The notes: generated from the sequence alone by a model not told the origin. A DNA stretch of 64,000 bases from Corynebacterium argentoratense DSM 44202 (GCF_000590555.1 NC_022198.1:516338-580337); one strand, 5' to 3'. Counted from the stretch's first letter, positions 26,746-35,577 are shown. Numbers and translations: made by a program.

Positions 26746-28317
26746 GTGACTCAGACTGCACGCAAGCAGATTACCCGCGCGCTCATCAGCGTGTATGACA
26801 AGACTGGCCTGGTAGAGCTAGCCTCCGCACTGGCTGACAATAACGTGGAGATCGTCTCTACTGGCTCCACCGCGAAAACCATCGCCGAGGCAGGCATCAG
26901 CGTCACCCCGGTGGAGGACGTCACCGGCTTTCCCGAGTGCTTGGAAGGCCGCGTGAAGACGCTGCACCCCCGCGTCCACGCAGGTATTCTCGCCGACACC
27001 CGCAAAGCTGATCACCTGGCACAGCTGGAGGAGCTCGACGTGGCTGCCTTCCAGCTTGTTGTCGTGAACCTGTATCCCTTCACGGAGACCGTTTCCTCTG
27101 GTGCGGATTTCGATGCCTGCGTCGAGCAGATCGACATCGGAGGCCCGTCGATGGTGCGCGCTGCCGCCAAGAATCATCCGTCGGTTGCCGTTGTGGTGGA
27201 TCCTGCGCGCTACGGTGATGTTGCGCGTGCTGTCGCGGAAGGTGGCTTCAGCCTGCAGCAGCGCACCGAGCTGGCTGCGCAGGCTTTCCAGCACACTGCA
27301 GCTTATGACGTCGCGGTTGCTACCTGGATGTCGGAGCAGCTTGGCGCCCAGCAAGGGGAGGATTCGGGCGCTTACCCGCAGTGGATGGGTCGTACCTTCG
27401 AGCGCGCGCATGTGTTGCGTTACGGCGAAAATCCCCACCAGTCCGCTGCGTTGTACACGGCGGCGGGGGAGCGTGGTTTGGCGCAGGCAACCCAGTTGCA
27501 TGGCAAAGAGATGAGCTACAACAACTACACGGATTCTGACGCCGCGTGGCGCGCCGCGTGGGATCATGAGCGCCCGTGTGTTGCCGTGATCAAGCATGCG
27601 AACCCCTGTGGCATCGCGGTGGCTGATGATATTGCTGCGGCTCACCGCGCGGCCCATGCGTGCGACCCGGTGAGTGCTTTCGGTGGGGTGATCGCCGCCA
27701 ACCGTGAGGTTAGCGTCGAGATGGCCAAGCAGGTGGCGGAGATTTTCACCGAGGTGATCATCGCCCCCAGCTACGAGGATGGTGCTGTGGAGGTTCTGCA
27801 GGCGAAGAAGAACATTCGTATTTTGGTTTCTGAGGCGCCTAATGGTGCTGTGCCGGAGTTGCGCCAGATCTCTGGCGGCATGTTGGTGCAGGAACGCGAC
27901 CGTGTTGACGCCGCGGGGGATGATGCTTCGACGTGGACTCTTGCTGCTGGTCAAGCTGCTGATCCGGAGTTGCTGAGCGAGTTGGAGTTCGCGTGGCGGG
28001 CGGTTCGCGCAGTGAAGTCGAACGCTATTTTGTTGGCTCGCGAAGGTGCGACGGTGGGCGTCGGCATGGGGCAGGTCAACCGCGTGGATTCGGCGCGGCT
28101 TGCGGTCTCCCGTGCGGGCGAGGAGCGTGCGCGTGGTTCTGTGGCCGCCTCCGATGCTTTCTTCCCCTTCGCTGATGGTTTCGAGGTCCTGGCTGAGGCC
28201 GGTGTGAAGGCGGTTGTGCAGCCTGGTGGTTCCATCCGTGATGAGGAAGTTATTGCAGCAGCGCAAAAGGCTGGGGTAACGATGTACTTCACGGGGACGC
28301 GCCACTTCGCCCATTAG
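26746..28317 (+). CDS. purH: Bifunctional AICAR formyltransferase / IMP cyclohydrolase
   Basis: A 523-residue enzyme for the last two steps to IMP. The N-terminal cyclohydrolase domain (about 1-200) has [18 protein letters not shown]-type [15 protein letters not shown] and [15 protein letters not shown]. The C-terminal transferase domain has [27 protein letters not shown] with the catalytic Lys-His, and [10 protein letters not shown]. It starts at GTG after a GAAGAAGG site. It is co-oriented with purN and followed by a large hairpin. Confidence 0.97.
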   Translation: MTQTARKQITRALISVYDKTGLVELASALADNNVEIVSTGSTAKTIAEAGISVTPVEDVTGFPECLEGRVKTLHPRVHAGILADTRKADHLAQLEELDVAAFQLVVVNLYPFTETVSSGADFDACVEQIDIGGPSMVRAAAKNHPSVAVVVDPARYGDVARAVAEGGFSLQQRTELAAQAFQHTAAYDVAVATWMSEQLGAQQGEDSGAYPQWMGRTFERAHVLRYGENPHQSAALYTAAGERGLAQATQLHGKEMSYNNYTDSDAAWRAAWDHERPCVAVIKHANPCGIAVADDIAAAHRAAHACDPVSAFGGVIAANREVSVEMAKQVAEIFTEVIIAPSYEDGAVEVLQAKKNIRILVSEAPNGAVPELRQISGGMLVQERDRVDAAGDDASTWTLAAGQAADPELLSELEFAWRAVRAVKSNAILLAREGATVGVGMGQVNRVDSARLAVSRAGEERARGSVAASDAFFPFADGFEVLAEAGVKAVVQPGGSIRDEEVIAAAQKAGVTMYFTGTRHFAH

Positions 28318-28336
28318 TTGTTGTTTCAAACAAAGA

Positions 28337-28373
28337 GCGGGCTTTCACTAATTTTTTAACGGTGAAACCCCGC
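28337..28373 (+). terminator. Hairpin between purH and the citE-like gene
   Basis: GCGGGcTTTCAC pairs with GTGAAAcCCCGC, with a central C-C mismatch and a loop containing TTTTTT. There is no T run after the stem. It probably marks the 3' end of purH mRNA, ahead of the leaderless promoter for the next gene. Confidence 0.55.
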
Positions 28374-28393
28374 GGGCGCTGGCGGGAAGCGTG

Positions 28394-28399
28394 CATACT
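28394..28399 (+). promoter_or_regulatory. Leaderless-type -10 box for the citE-like gene
   Basis: CATACT ends 7 bases before the ATG, with no ribosome site between. It was used to choose the 28407 start over a GTG 45 bases upstream. Confidence 0.45.
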
Positions 28400-28406
28400 T
28401 GGAACC

Positions 28407-29255
28407 ATGGTGATTAACGATTCCTACATCTGCGGACCGGCTGTGCTGTTTGCGCCCGCCAATCGACCGGAAATTTTTCCCAAGGCCGCGGCAGCCGCAG
28501 ACATGGTCATTCTCGACTTAGAGGATGGTGCTGGCGAAGCCCCCAAACAACAATGCCGACGCAACATCATTGACTCCACGCTTGACCCCGCCCGAACCAT
28601 CGTCAGAGTCACCGGCCCCGACCATCCGGATTTTATTGATGACGTCGCGTGCGCCAAGACCTCACCTTACGACCTGATCATGGTGCCCAAGGTTCGCGCG
28701 AGTCTGCCGGAGGAAGTCCAAGGCTTGAAGGTGATCGCAATGGTGGAGACCCCGCAGGCAGTGGTGGGCATTGATCGCTTGGCATCTGATCCGTCCGTGG
28801 TGGGCATGTTTTGGGGAGCCGAAGACCTCACGATGGAACTGGGTGGGACGCACTCGCGCTTCCTCGTAGACGAGGGCGCACCCTCTGGCCGGCCGGGGCC
28901 CTACCGTGACACCATGCGTTTAGCTCGGGCAACCATGCATTTGCACGCATCTGCATGGGGCAAATTCACCATTGATGCCGTGCATGCAGACTTTAATGAC
29001 GAGGCGGGGATGTTTGCCGAAGCGGTCGATGCCGCCCGCAGTGGCTTTGCCGCCAGCGCGTGCATTCACCCGCGACAGGTGGCCACTGTCCGCAAGGCTT
29101 ACCAGCCGGATCCAGGGCAGCTCGAATGGGCGCGCCGTGTGGTGGACGAGGCCGCGTCGTTCCCCGGAGCCTTCAAACTCGACGGGCAGATGATTGACGC
29201 GCCGCTGATCGCCCAAGCTAGAAGGATTCTCAATCGTGGGGGTCGAGCAAACTAG
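28407..29255 (+). CDS. CitE-like HpcH/HpaI-family acyl-CoA lyase or thioesterase
   Basis: A 282-residue TIM-barrel protein of the CitE-like branch. Seen are FAPANRPEIFPKA, VILDLEDGAGEAPK (metal-site acids), VPKVRAS, AMVETPQAVVGI with the metal Glu, FWGAEDLTMELG and ACIHPRQV near the end. No citrate-lyase alpha or gamma subunits are near, so a stand-alone malyl- or citramalyl-CoA lyase/thioesterase is more likely than citrate lyase. Its last 26 bases overlap the 3' end of convergent amtR. The substrate is unresolved. Confidence 0.85.
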   Translation: MVINDSYICGPAVLFAPANRPEIFPKAAAAADMVILDLEDGAGEAPKQQCRRNIIDSTLDPARTIVRVTGPDHPDFIDDVACAKTSPYDLIMVPKVRASLPEEVQGLKVIAMVETPQAVVGIDRLASDPSVVGMFWGAEDLTMELGGTHSRFLVDEGAPSGRPGPYRDTMRLARATMHLHASAWGKFTIDAVHADFNDEAGMFAEAVDAARSGFAASACIHPRQVATVRKAYQPDPGQLEWARRVVDEAASFPGAFKLDGQMIDAPLIAQARRILNRGGRAN

Positions 29256-29907
29256 CGCACCTGTCGGCGCGGTCGGCCGGAAGGTCCGCGCCGACAACGC
29301 GCAACGCGGCGTCAGCAAGCATGATTGCTAATTCAGGCAACGCGGTGCCGCCACTGGGGTCGAAGGGTGCTTTGCCATCGTTGGGGCGCATGTCTGTCAC
29401 GGATAATGCGATGTGGAAGGGCAGGTCGTTGAGTGCGGATTCGAGCGGCGCGCCTGTGATGTCCGCTGAGAACTGGCGGAATGTTGCCTGCAGGTCGGCA
29501 CGCTGCGCATGGAATTCGGCGAAATCCTCGGAGGCGGCAACCGGCAACTGATACAGCTTGCCGATGTTCCACCGTTGCGACAGCAACAGCCGAGTTTCCG
29601 CCGCGACTAGCGACCACAGGCGCAGCTCCGGGGTGAGATCCCCGATGGTGCTGAACCGCTCCGCTAGCTCCACCGCCGGATTGACGGTCGAATTGAGCAG
29701 GGTGAGGAAGATTTCCGTCTTTGAAGGGAAGTAGTAGTACAAGGAGGCTTGACGGATCCCCACCGCATCGGCGATTTGGTGGGTGGAGGTTGTTGCGAAA
29801 CCCTGGGTGGTGAACAGCTCTGCTGCGGCATCCAGGATTTCCTCGCGGGCGGTGCCACCGCGACGGCGCGGGCTGTTTTTGCGCGGGCGTCCAACGTTAC
29901 CGGCCAT
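29230..29907 (-). CDS. amtR: TetR-family nitrogen regulator AmtR
   Basis: A 225-residue repressor. The N-terminus REEILDAAAELFTTQGFATT, then IADAVGIRQASLYYYFPSK, is a TetR helix-turn-helix. Both this stretch and the ELRLWSLVAAETRLLLS segment closely match what I recall of C. glutamicum AmtR, which represses nitrogen-assimilation genes and is released by adenylylated GlnK. It ends inside the convergent citE-like gene and begins 11 bases inside the upstream DUF294-type gene, so the two minus-strand genes are translationally coupled. The ortholog call is from memory of the sequence, not from a search. Confidence 0.87.
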   Translation of the reverse strand: MAGNVGRPRKNSPRRRGGTAREEILDAAAELFTTQGFATTSTHQIADAVGIRQASLYYYFPSKTEIFLTLLNSTVNPAVELAERFSTIGDLTPELRLWSLVAAETRLLLSQRWNIGKLYQLPVAASEDFAEFHAQRADLQATFRQFSADITGAPLESALNDLPFHIALSVTDMRPNDGKAPFDPSGGTALPELAIMLADAALRVVGADLPADRADRCASLLDPHD

Positions 29908-30910
29908 GGGGTGCCTCCTCGCTTCGGGTGACGACAGACGCGATCACTTCGGAAATCATGCGGGCTGATGCCCCATAGGCGCTGCGATGAATGTGGGACA
30001 AGTCGTCGATGAAGTCAGCGTGGCTACGGTTTTTCCACTGCTCCAGGTCGATTTTTATGCCGGTGCGCCAGGCATCAAGAACGTATTCGGATTCGTCGAC
30101 CGACAGGGCAGGGCTGTGCAATCGGTCGGGGGTGTATCCGGAGGCGGTTGCTGCCCGCACTGCCGCCCACCGCGCCAAGGCTACGCATGGATTAATGACG
30201 TCGCGTCGTACGTCGGCAGTTGCGTCTTTATCTGGCATCCCGCCAACAAAAGTGACCGCCCGGGGGCGTGCTGCTGATGCGTCGGCCAGGAGCAAATGTT
30301 CCAGCGCGGGGTCGATGGGCTGGTTGGTGGGGGAGTCTGCGTAGAGGGCGCGTTGCGACCCATTGCCTGCGTGGTTGGCGTCAGCCAGGCTGGGGCGGGT
30401 GACAAACGACACCGTCTGGCTGCGGCCATGGTGCGCCCCGTCGGCGTTAATGCTGCGGGCCAGGGAGTGGATTTCTTGCAGATAACCTTCGATACGCGCT
30501 AGTCGATCTGTTGCAGGGATTGAAGCGAGGCCCGGATCATGGGCCGTCAGAGCTGCGGGATCCTGCTCTAGTGCTTGGGTACGGAGCGTCGACGGGTGGG
30601 GTGTATTGGTGGGGAGGACGAGCACTATGGGGCTTGTTGGTAGCCCCTCCCCACGGGAAAAATCCCCACCTAGTTCTACAGCGCTGGGCAGGACGGCACG
30701 ACCATTGATGCGTGGTAGGGCGGTGGCGGGGGAGTGAAACACGTTGCGGACCACGTCGCAGTACCAGCTCATCAGTAGTGTTGGGTCGCCGGAGTGGTCG
30801 AGGGCATTACGGAGCAGATGGTGTGCTTCGCTGAGGATGCCCCGCGCATGGGAGTGCGTGCGGCAGGCGGTGGCCTCGCGCGAGAGTTCGACTAGCGATT
30901 CATGAAGCAC
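29897..30910 (-). CDS. DUF294/GlnD-like nucleotidyltransferase-related protein
   Basis: A 337-residue protein. The C-terminal third contains VRRDVINPCVALARWAAVRAA and ESEYVLDAWRTGIKIDLEQW, the pattern of the DUF294 C-terminal domain. The central part (around residues 75-100) is where the nucleotidyltransferase loop should be. There the sequence reads VELGGDFSRGEGLPTSPIVLVL, in which the usual SDxD metal aspartates are absent. The fold may therefore be retained without catalysis. It is co-transcribed with amtR (11-base overlap). Since AmtR is controlled through GlnK and GlnD, a link to nitrogen signalling is plausible but unproven. Confidence 0.65.
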   Translation of the reverse strand: MLHESLVELSREATACRTHSHARGILSEAHHLLRNALDHSGDPTLLMSWYCDVVRNVFHSPATALPRINGRAVLPSAVELGGDFSRGEGLPTSPIVLVLPTNTPHPSTLRTQALEQDPAALTAHDPGLASIPATDRLARIEGYLQEIHSLARSINADGAHHGRSQTVSFVTRPSLADANHAGNGSQRALYADSPTNQPIDPALEHLLLADASAARPRAVTFVGGMPDKDATADVRRDVINPCVALARWAAVRAATASGYTPDRLHSPALSVDESEYVLDAWRTGIKIDLEQWKNRSHADFIDDLSHIHRSAYGASARMISEVIASVVTRSEEAPHGR

Positions 30911-30992
30911 GCGTGCACTGATCCTTTCGACTGTTTGGAATGCTCATAGACTACCAGTGAGTTTCTACTCTGGTTGGATGAGGTGGGTGCAT

Positions 30993-31030
30993 AAAAAGCT
31001 CCCCCCAAGTACATACTCGGGGGGAGCTTT
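30993..31030 (-). terminator. Terminator of the ribosomal protein operon
   Basis: AAAGCTCCCCCC pairs with GGGGGGAGCTTT around a 12-base loop. A further T run on the minus strand (complement of A at 30993-30997) follows. It is about 110 bases after the rpsR stop. The symmetric A/T flanks could also stop rightward transcription. Confidence 0.88.
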
Positions 31031-31138
31031 GGTGGCTTGTCGCCGCAGTTCTAGCCTGGGCCCAATGCAAACCATTGGTTCAAGTTAAAGACATGCGGCT
31101 AAAGAGCCCGCTGTCATCTTCTAACGTTGACCGTGCCT

Positions 31139-31387
31139 TTAGCGGCTGGTGAACGGCAGGAGAGCCATTTCGCGTGCGTTCTTCACGGCAGTAGCAACCT
31201 GACGCTGCTGCTGCGGGGTGAGGCCGGTGACGCGACGTGAGCGGATCTTACCGCGGTCGGAAATGAACAGACGCAGGGTCTTCAGATCCTTGTAGTCAAC
31301 CTTCTCAATGCCGTTGGCCTTGAGCGGGTTCTTCTTCGGGCGGCGGGACTGTTCAATCCGCGCCTTCTTGATGTTGGTGCGCTTCAT
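31139..31387 (-). CDS. rpsR: Ribosomal protein bS18
   Basis: An 82-residue 30S protein. [25 protein letters not shown] is the family core and the rest is basic. There is no cysteine, so it is the zinc-independent form. It is the last gene of rpmB-rpmG-rpsN-rpsR, with rpsN ending 11 bases upstream. The N-terminus [20 protein letters not shown] is typical of the actinobacterial version found with rpsN2/rpmG2/rpmB2. Confidence 0.96.
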   Translation of the reverse strand: MKRTNIKKARIEQSRRPKKNPLKANGIEKVDYKDLKTLRLFISDRGKIRSRRVTGLTPQQQRQVATAVKNAREMALLPFTSR

Positions 31388-31398
31388 TGTGAAACCCC

Positions 31399-31704
31399 TT
31401 ACCAGCTGGACTTACGAACGCCCGGGAGCTCACCGCGGTGAGCCATCTCGCGGACACGGACACGGGAGAGACCGAACTTGCGGAGGTAGCCGCGGGGACG
31501 ACCATCGGCAGCGTCGCGGTTGCGAACGCGGACCGGGGAGGCGTCGCGGGGCTGGCGGTTCAGCTCAAACTGTGCGTCCAGGCGCTCTTCGTCGGTGGAG
31601 TTCGGGTTCTTGATGATGGCCTTGAGCTCGTTACGGCGCTCCGCATAGCGGGCGACGATTTCCTTGCGCTGCTCGTTCTTGGCGATCTTAGACTTCTTAG
31701 CCAT
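31399..31704 (-). CDS. rpsN: Ribosomal protein uS14, zinc-independent long form
   Basis: A 101-residue 30S protein with the signature [29 protein letters not shown] split here as the uS14 core. The zinc CxxC pairs of the short form are missing and the length is that of the C-minus paralogue. The ATG lies 3 bases after the rpmG stop. In mycobacteria the same gene set is a Zur-controlled alternative set; whether a zinc-binding copy exists elsewhere in this genome cannot be seen. Confidence 0.96.
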   Translation of the reverse strand: MAKKSKIAKNEQRKEIVARYAERRNELKAIIKNPNSTDEERLDAQFELNRQPRDASPVRVRNRDAADGRPRGYLRKFGLSRVRVREMAHRGELPGVRKSSW

Positions 31705-31707
31705 GAA

Positions 31708-31872
31708 TTAACGCTCCTCGCGGAATTCGACGTGCTTGCGGACAACCGGATCGTACTTCTTCAAGGTCATACGGTCGGGGTTGTTGCGCTTGTTCTTGCG
31801 GGTGACATAGGTGTAACCGGTGCCAGCCGTAGACTTCAGCTTGATGATCGGACGGATGTCATTACGTGCCAT
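31708..31872 (-). CDS. rpmG: Ribosomal protein bL33
   Basis: A 54-residue 50S protein starting [20 protein letters not shown] and ending HVEFREER. The family pattern [21 protein letters not shown] is complete. It contains no cysteine and so is the zinc-independent form. It lies 3 bases downstream of rpmB and 3 bases upstream of rpsN on the same strand. Confidence 0.95.
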   Translation of the reverse strand: MARNDIRPIIKLKSTAGTGYTYVTRKNKRNNPDRMTLKKYDPVVRKHVEFREER

Positions 31873-31875
31873 CTT

Positions 31876-32112
31876 TTAGACCTTCTCTCCACGTGCGCGG
31901 ATCTGAGCAACAACAGCTTCGATGCCGTCGCGGTCAATGACCTTCAGACCCTTGGTGGATACGGTCAAAGTGACCGTACGGCCCAAAGAGGGAACAAAAA
32001 ACTTACGACGCTGCACGTTGACGTTCCAACGGCGGTTGGTGCGTCGGTGCGAGTGCGAGACGGACTTACCGAAACCCGGCTTGCGTCCCGTGACCTGGCA
32101 AATAGCCGACAT
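31876..32112 (-). CDS. rpmB: Ribosomal protein bL28
   Basis: A 78-residue 50S protein with N-terminus [20 protein letters not shown] and a basic [20 protein letters not shown] core. Only one cysteine remains at the position of the zinc-binding set in C-plus forms. It is the first gene of the four-gene ribosomal operon. An AGGAG site lies 14 bases before the ATG, just after a stable leader hairpin. Confidence 0.96.
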   Translation of the reverse strand: MSAICQVTGRKPGFGKSVSHSHRRTNRRWNVNVQRRKFFVPSLGRTVTLTVSTKGLKVIDRDGIEAVVAQIRARGEKV

Positions 32113-32129
32113 GGACTTTCTTTCTCCTA

Positions 32130-32167
32130 GCCGCCCACATCAAAAGACGGCCGCTATGGTGGGCGGC
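32130..32167 (-). promoter_or_regulatory. Leader hairpin immediately before the rpmB ribosome site
   Basis: GCCGCCCAC pairs with GTGGGCGGC (nine perfect pairs) around a 20-base loop, GC-rich on one side. On the mRNA it ends within 3 bases of the AGGAG site of rpmB. This position suits translational control by a ribosomal protein of the operon or another ligand. Confidence 0.5.
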
Positions 32168-32675
32168 CGAGCCAGCTGACGGGGCGAAAAACGAATAATT
32201 CGACAACAGCAAGCGTCAACAATACCGTTTCTAGCCTCGGATGCATAATCGAGGGTGCTGTGCGGTTGCGCGGTGCGCTGTTTGCTGCACTACCTACAGT
32301 CGCTAGCCTCGATAGGGCATCAACAGGGCGCATCAACGTGGTGCTCGCACTATATTAAATGGTGCGATATCGGCCGCTGCTTACGTGGGTAACCGGCTCG
32401 ATTTCGGTTTTTGGGGGTCGACGTTGTAACATGCTCGGGTGCGCCGTACGCGGCGTCTCAGCCATTAAAGACTGCTGTACTGCTATTGGGTACAGTGTCC
32501 GCAATGTGCAGACCTCGTTGCCATCTTCTTAGCTAAAGAAGTGGCCTCGTGGCTCTGAGGCCCGGCGCGGCTACTTAAGTTTTAGCGTCAGCGCGCGCCG
32601 AACGGCTATACATTATGGCGTTTATGGCCTTGAGCCGTCGTAAACCACTCTTATTTGATCGTTTAAGGGATGAGA
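32168..32675. other. Long divergent leader region between rpmB and rpmE
   Basis: About 500 bases without a supportable gene. It should hold the promoters of both ribosomal operons. I see an 11-base palindrome CGAATAATTCG (32192-32202) and two adjacent hairpins at 32525-32562. I see no match to the actinobacterial Zur palindrome, nor an unambiguous promoter. Confidence 0.5.
32525..32562 (+). promoter_or_regulatory. Two adjacent hairpins in the rpmE leader
   Basis: CTTCTT-AGCTA-AAGAAG (32525-32541) is followed at once by GGCCTC-gtggctct-GAGGCC (32543-32562). They lie about 115 bases before rpmE. They may be part of a leader that senses ribosomal protein or zinc status; the role is inferred only from position. 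Confidence 0.35.
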
Positions 32676-32942
32676 ATGAAGAAGGATATCCACCCCGACT
32701 ACCACCCGGTGGTCTTCCAGGATGCGGGTACGGGTCACCAGTTCCTGACCCGTTCCACCGCTAAGTCTGACCGCACCACCCAGTGGGAAGACGGCAACGA
32801 GTACCCGCTGATCGTCGTTGACGTCACCAGCGAGTCCCACCCGTTCTGGACCGGTGCTCAGCGTGTCATGGACACCGCTGGTCGTGTCGAGAAGTTCCAG
32901 CGTCGCTACGGCAACCGTGCCCGTCGCGCTAAGAAAGCTTAA
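32676..32942 (+). CDS. rpmE2: Ribosomal protein bL31, type B (zinc-independent)
   Basis: An 88-residue protein starting [16 protein letters not shown]. It contains the L31B signatures and a [22 protein letters not shown] end. It has no cysteine, unlike zinc-binding L31. The second ATG (32676) is chosen because AAGGG lies 6 bases before it but touches the first ATG. rpmF follows after 15 bases. L31B normally replaces L31A under zinc limitation. Confidence 0.95.
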   Translation: MKKDIHPDYHPVVFQDAGTGHQFLTRSTAKSDRTTQWEDGNEYPLIVVDVTSESHPFWTGAQRVMDTAGRVEKFQRRYGNRARRAKKA

Positions 32943-32957
32943 GGAGGGTAGAAAACA

Positions 32958-33131
32958 ATGGCAGTTCCGAAGCGTCGTATGTCGCGTGCAAACACCCACG
33001 CTCGTCGTTCCCAGTGGAAGGCCGACAATGTTGCCCTCCAAGAGGTCACCATCAACGGTCGTTCCCACCTGATCCCCCGCCGCCTGGTCAAGGCCGCGAA
33101 GCTGGGTCTGGTTGACGTTGAGCAGTTCTAA
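32958..33131 (+). CDS. rpmF: Ribosomal protein bL32
   Basis: A 57-residue protein beginning [20 protein letters not shown], the classic L32 start. The C-terminal half lacks the four zinc cysteines of the C-plus form and ends LVDVEQF. An AAGGAGGG site lies 9 bases before the ATG. It forms a two-gene unit with rpmE2, closed by a strong terminator. Confidence 0.95.
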   Translation: MAVPKRRMSRANTHARRSQWKADNVALQEVTINGRSHLIPRRLVKAAKLGLVDVEQF

Positions 33132-33155
33132 GCTCGACTTCTAAACGAATTCCTT

Positions 33156-33203
33156 AAAGTCCCCCCATGTAGGTCCCTGATCCAGGGCACATGGGGGACT
33201 TTT
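33156..33203 (+). terminator. Terminator after rpmF
   Basis: AAAGTCCCCCCATGT pairs with ACATGGGGGACTTT, enclosing a smaller CCCTG/CAGGG stem, and ends in TTTT. It is very stable and bidirectional in form. Confidence 0.93.
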
Positions 33204-33357
33204 GCGTTAGCTGCACACAACGTGTTTGATTGATTTACACAGTTTGTTTTAACCCCACACCACTATTTCTCCATGGTTGCTGCACGCAGTCCAGATGGCT
33301 TTCGTAGCCCATCGGCGACTTCGGTATCGCCCCAATCCTCGAAGGCGGATATTGTAT

Positions 33358-34077
33358 ATGAAGGTCCTCGTTGTTGATGATGAACAGGCAGTGCGTGAGT
33401 CACTGCGCCGTTCGCTAGCGTTCAACGGCTACAAGGTATCGCTGGCCGGTGATGGCGGCGAAGCACTCGAGGTGATTCGGGCGGAGGAGCCCGACCTAGT
33501 CATCCTCGACGTCATGATGCCCAATGTTGACGGATTGGAAACCTGCCGCATTTTGCGCAGCAGCGGTGACGACCGGCCGATTTTGCTCCTGACCGCCCGC
33601 GATGGGGTGTCCGATCGCGTAGCCGGTTTGGACGCCGGAGCTGACGACTACTTGCCCAAGCCCTTCGCCCTCGAAGAGCTTCTGGCCCGTGTGCGCTCCC
33701 TTCTGCGCCGTGCCGCCAGCATCGACGCCACCAATGCTTTGAACGCGGCAGGTGCAAACAGTAGTGTGCTGTCTTTTGGCGATCTTAAAGTCGATACGGA
33801 TTCCCGCGAGGTTTATCGCGGCAACCGTCTTATTTCTCTGACCCGCACAGAGTATTCCCTTCTGGAACTGCTCGTGGCTCACCCCAGGAAGGTGCTGTCC
33901 CGCGATGAGATCTTGGAAGCGGTGTGGGGCTACGAGTTCCCGACTTCCGGCAACGCCCTCGAGGTGTACATCGGTTATTTGCGGCGCAAGACGGAAGCAG
34001 AGGGCGAGCCGCGCTTGATCCACACCGTCCGCGGCGTCGGCTATGTTTTGAAAGAAGACCCCAACGACGCAGCCTAG
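33358..34077 (+). CDS. mprA: OmpR-family response regulator, MprA-like
   Basis: A 239-residue two-component regulator. Receiver domain (1-118): [14 protein letters not shown] with the acidic pair, phospho-acceptor Asp in [10 protein letters not shown], and Lys in [10 protein letters not shown]. OmpR winged helix (about 140-235): [17 protein letters not shown] and the recognition region [17 protein letters not shown]. The start at MKVLVVDD gives the standard receiver; the upstream in-frame stretch is atypical. The cognate kinase and an HtrA protease follow, the order of the mycobacterial mprAB-pepD and corynebacterial cgtRS2 loci, so it likely responds to envelope stress. Confidence 0.92.
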   Translation: MKVLVVDDEQAVRESLRRSLAFNGYKVSLAGDGGEALEVIRAEEPDLVILDVMMPNVDGLETCRILRSSGDDRPILLLTARDGVSDRVAGLDAGADDYLPKPFALEELLARVRSLLRRAASIDATNALNAAGANSSVLSFGDLKVDTDSREVYRGNRLISLTRTEYSLLELLVAHPRKVLSRDEILEAVWGYEFPTSGNALEVYIGYLRRKTEAEGEPRLIHTVRGVGYVLKEDPNDAA

Positions 34078-34125
34078 GGTCTGCTCGTGGGGTGGTGATG
34101 TTTTCCCACACGCGGAGGAATGTGC

Positions 34126-35577
34126 ATGCTGAGGCGACCTGTCGAGCGAGAGGACGGGGGCGAAGACATAGTAGACCCCCGAAGCTGGTCACGCCGCGTC
34201 TCTCTGCGCTGGCAGCTGTCAGCAATGTTGGCGTCCATGGTGGCACTGTCACTGGGGATGATGATCCTCGTCGCCTATTTGACGCTGTCCGCATCCCTTG
34301 CGCACAATGTTGACCAGGATCTCAAAGAGAAGGCGATATCGCTGATTTCCAAGGTGGAATCGAGCGATTTTTCCGACGATCCTGGCCTGCTCATCAGTGA
34401 GTTCAAAGAGTACAACCCGGACATTCGCATCGCCTACTTCCCACCGCACTCCTTTTCCGGTATCGGTGACAACATTCCGCTGTCGGAAGAACTTTCCGTG
34501 GTCGGCGGAGCAAAAAGTGAAAACATCCGCACAGCCCAAAACGAACGCATCCTGTCGCAACGCTCCCCAGAAGGCGCGACCTTTATTCTGGCTGAGAACA
34601 TGGAAAGCACCCAGCAGCTGACCTCTTCCCTAGGATTCGCCCTATTGTTTGTTGGTGGCGTTGGCATTTTCGTGTCCGTCATGGCTGGTGCAGTAGCCGC
34701 ACAAGCCGGTCTGCGCCCCATCAGCCGCCTGCAAAGCGCTGTTGATTACGTCGCGACGACCGACGACTTGCGCCCCATTCAGGTCTATGGAGATGACGAA
34801 ATTGCGCAACTGACTCGCAGTTTCAACTTAATGCTCGCGGCTTTGCAGAACTCCCGCGACCGTCAGACGGCCCTTGTTGCCGACGCAGGTCACGAACTCA
34901 AGACGCCTCTGACCTCTCTGCGAACTAATATCGAACTGCTCATGCTGATTACAAAATCGCCCAACGCATCGGTCAGTGAGCAGGACCGCGAAGATCTTGA
35001 GCGCGACGTCATTGCTCAGATGGAGGAATTAGCGTCACTGGTTAACGATCTGGTCGACCTCGCCAGGGAAGAATCCAACGAGCACTCAGCAGAACCCGTG
35101 GACCTCAGTGAAGTCATTGACGGGGCACTAGACCGCGTCCGCCGCCGCCGCGTCGATGTGGATTTCCACGTGTCGACCTTTCCTTGGGAACTACAAGGAG
35201 ACCCCTTCGCCCTCAACCGTGCCATGGTCAACCTACTCGACAACGCTGCGAAATGGTCGCCGGCCAATGGGATCGTCGAAGTAACCATGAACCGCACACC
35301 GTGGGGCGGCTGCGAGTTGCTCATCGGCGACTCCGGCCCAGGAATCCCTCTGGCAGAACGACACAAAGTATTTGAACGCTTCTACCGGGCTATCGAATCC
35401 CGAAGCATGCCGGGTTCTGGCTTGGGGCTGGCGATTGTCAAGCAAGTAATTACCAGGCACGGCGGTACAATCAGCATTGGTGACTCTAGAATGGGCGGAG
35501 CGCTCATCCGTATAGGATTCCAACCAGAAAGGCTGCTTGCCGACCGAGACACCCAGCTCGGCGACACCCCCAACTAA
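34126..35577 (+). CDS. mprB: Membrane sensor histidine kinase, MprB-like
   Basis: A 483-residue kinase. Membrane segments lie at about residues 30-55 and 165-190 and flank an extracytoplasmic sensor domain of about 110 residues. HAMP is at 190-240. The phospho-acceptor is in DAGHELKTPLTSLR. The ATP domain has NLLDNAAKWSP, GDSGPGIP and GSGLGLAIV. The ATG at 34126 is 7 bases after GGAGG; an ATG two codons earlier sits too close to it. It should phosphorylate the regulator encoded 48 bases upstream and sense envelope conditions. Confidence 0.93.
   Translation: MLRRPVEREDGGEDIVDPRSWSRRVSLRWQLSAMLASMVALSLGMMILVAYLTLSASLAHNVDQDLKEKAISLISKVESSDFSDDPGLLISEFKEYNPDIRIAYFPPHSFSGIGDNIPLSEELSVVGGAKSENIRTAQNERILSQRSPEGATFILAENMESTQQLTSSLGFALLFVGGVGIFVSVMAGAVAAQAGLRPISRLQSAVDYVATTDDLRPIQVYGDDEIAQLTRSFNLMLAALQNSRDRQTALVADAGHELKTPLTSLRTNIELLMLITKSPNASVSEQDREDLERDVIAQMEELASLVNDLVDLAREESNEHSAEPVDLSEVIDGALDRVRRRRVDVDFHVSTFPWELQGDPFALNRAMVNLLDNAAKWSPANGIVEVTMNRTPWGGCELLIGDSGPGIPLAERHKVFERFYRAIESRSMPGSGLGLAIVKQVITRHGGTISIGDSRMGGALIRIGFQPERLLADRDTQLGDTPN

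Noticed and set aside
26818-28329. 503-codon open frame opposite purH
   Set aside because: PurH is complete and conserved on the plus strand. The opposite frame is Arg/His/Leu-rich shadow sequence.
28407-29255. Citrate lyase beta subunit
   Set aside because: No alpha or gamma subunit or ligase genes are adjacent, so only the CitE-like family name is used.
32113-32675. Zur-binding palindrome between the ribosomal operons
   Set aside because: The only clear palindrome, CGAATAATTCG at 32192-32202, does not match the TGAaAATnATTtTCA-type Zur site.
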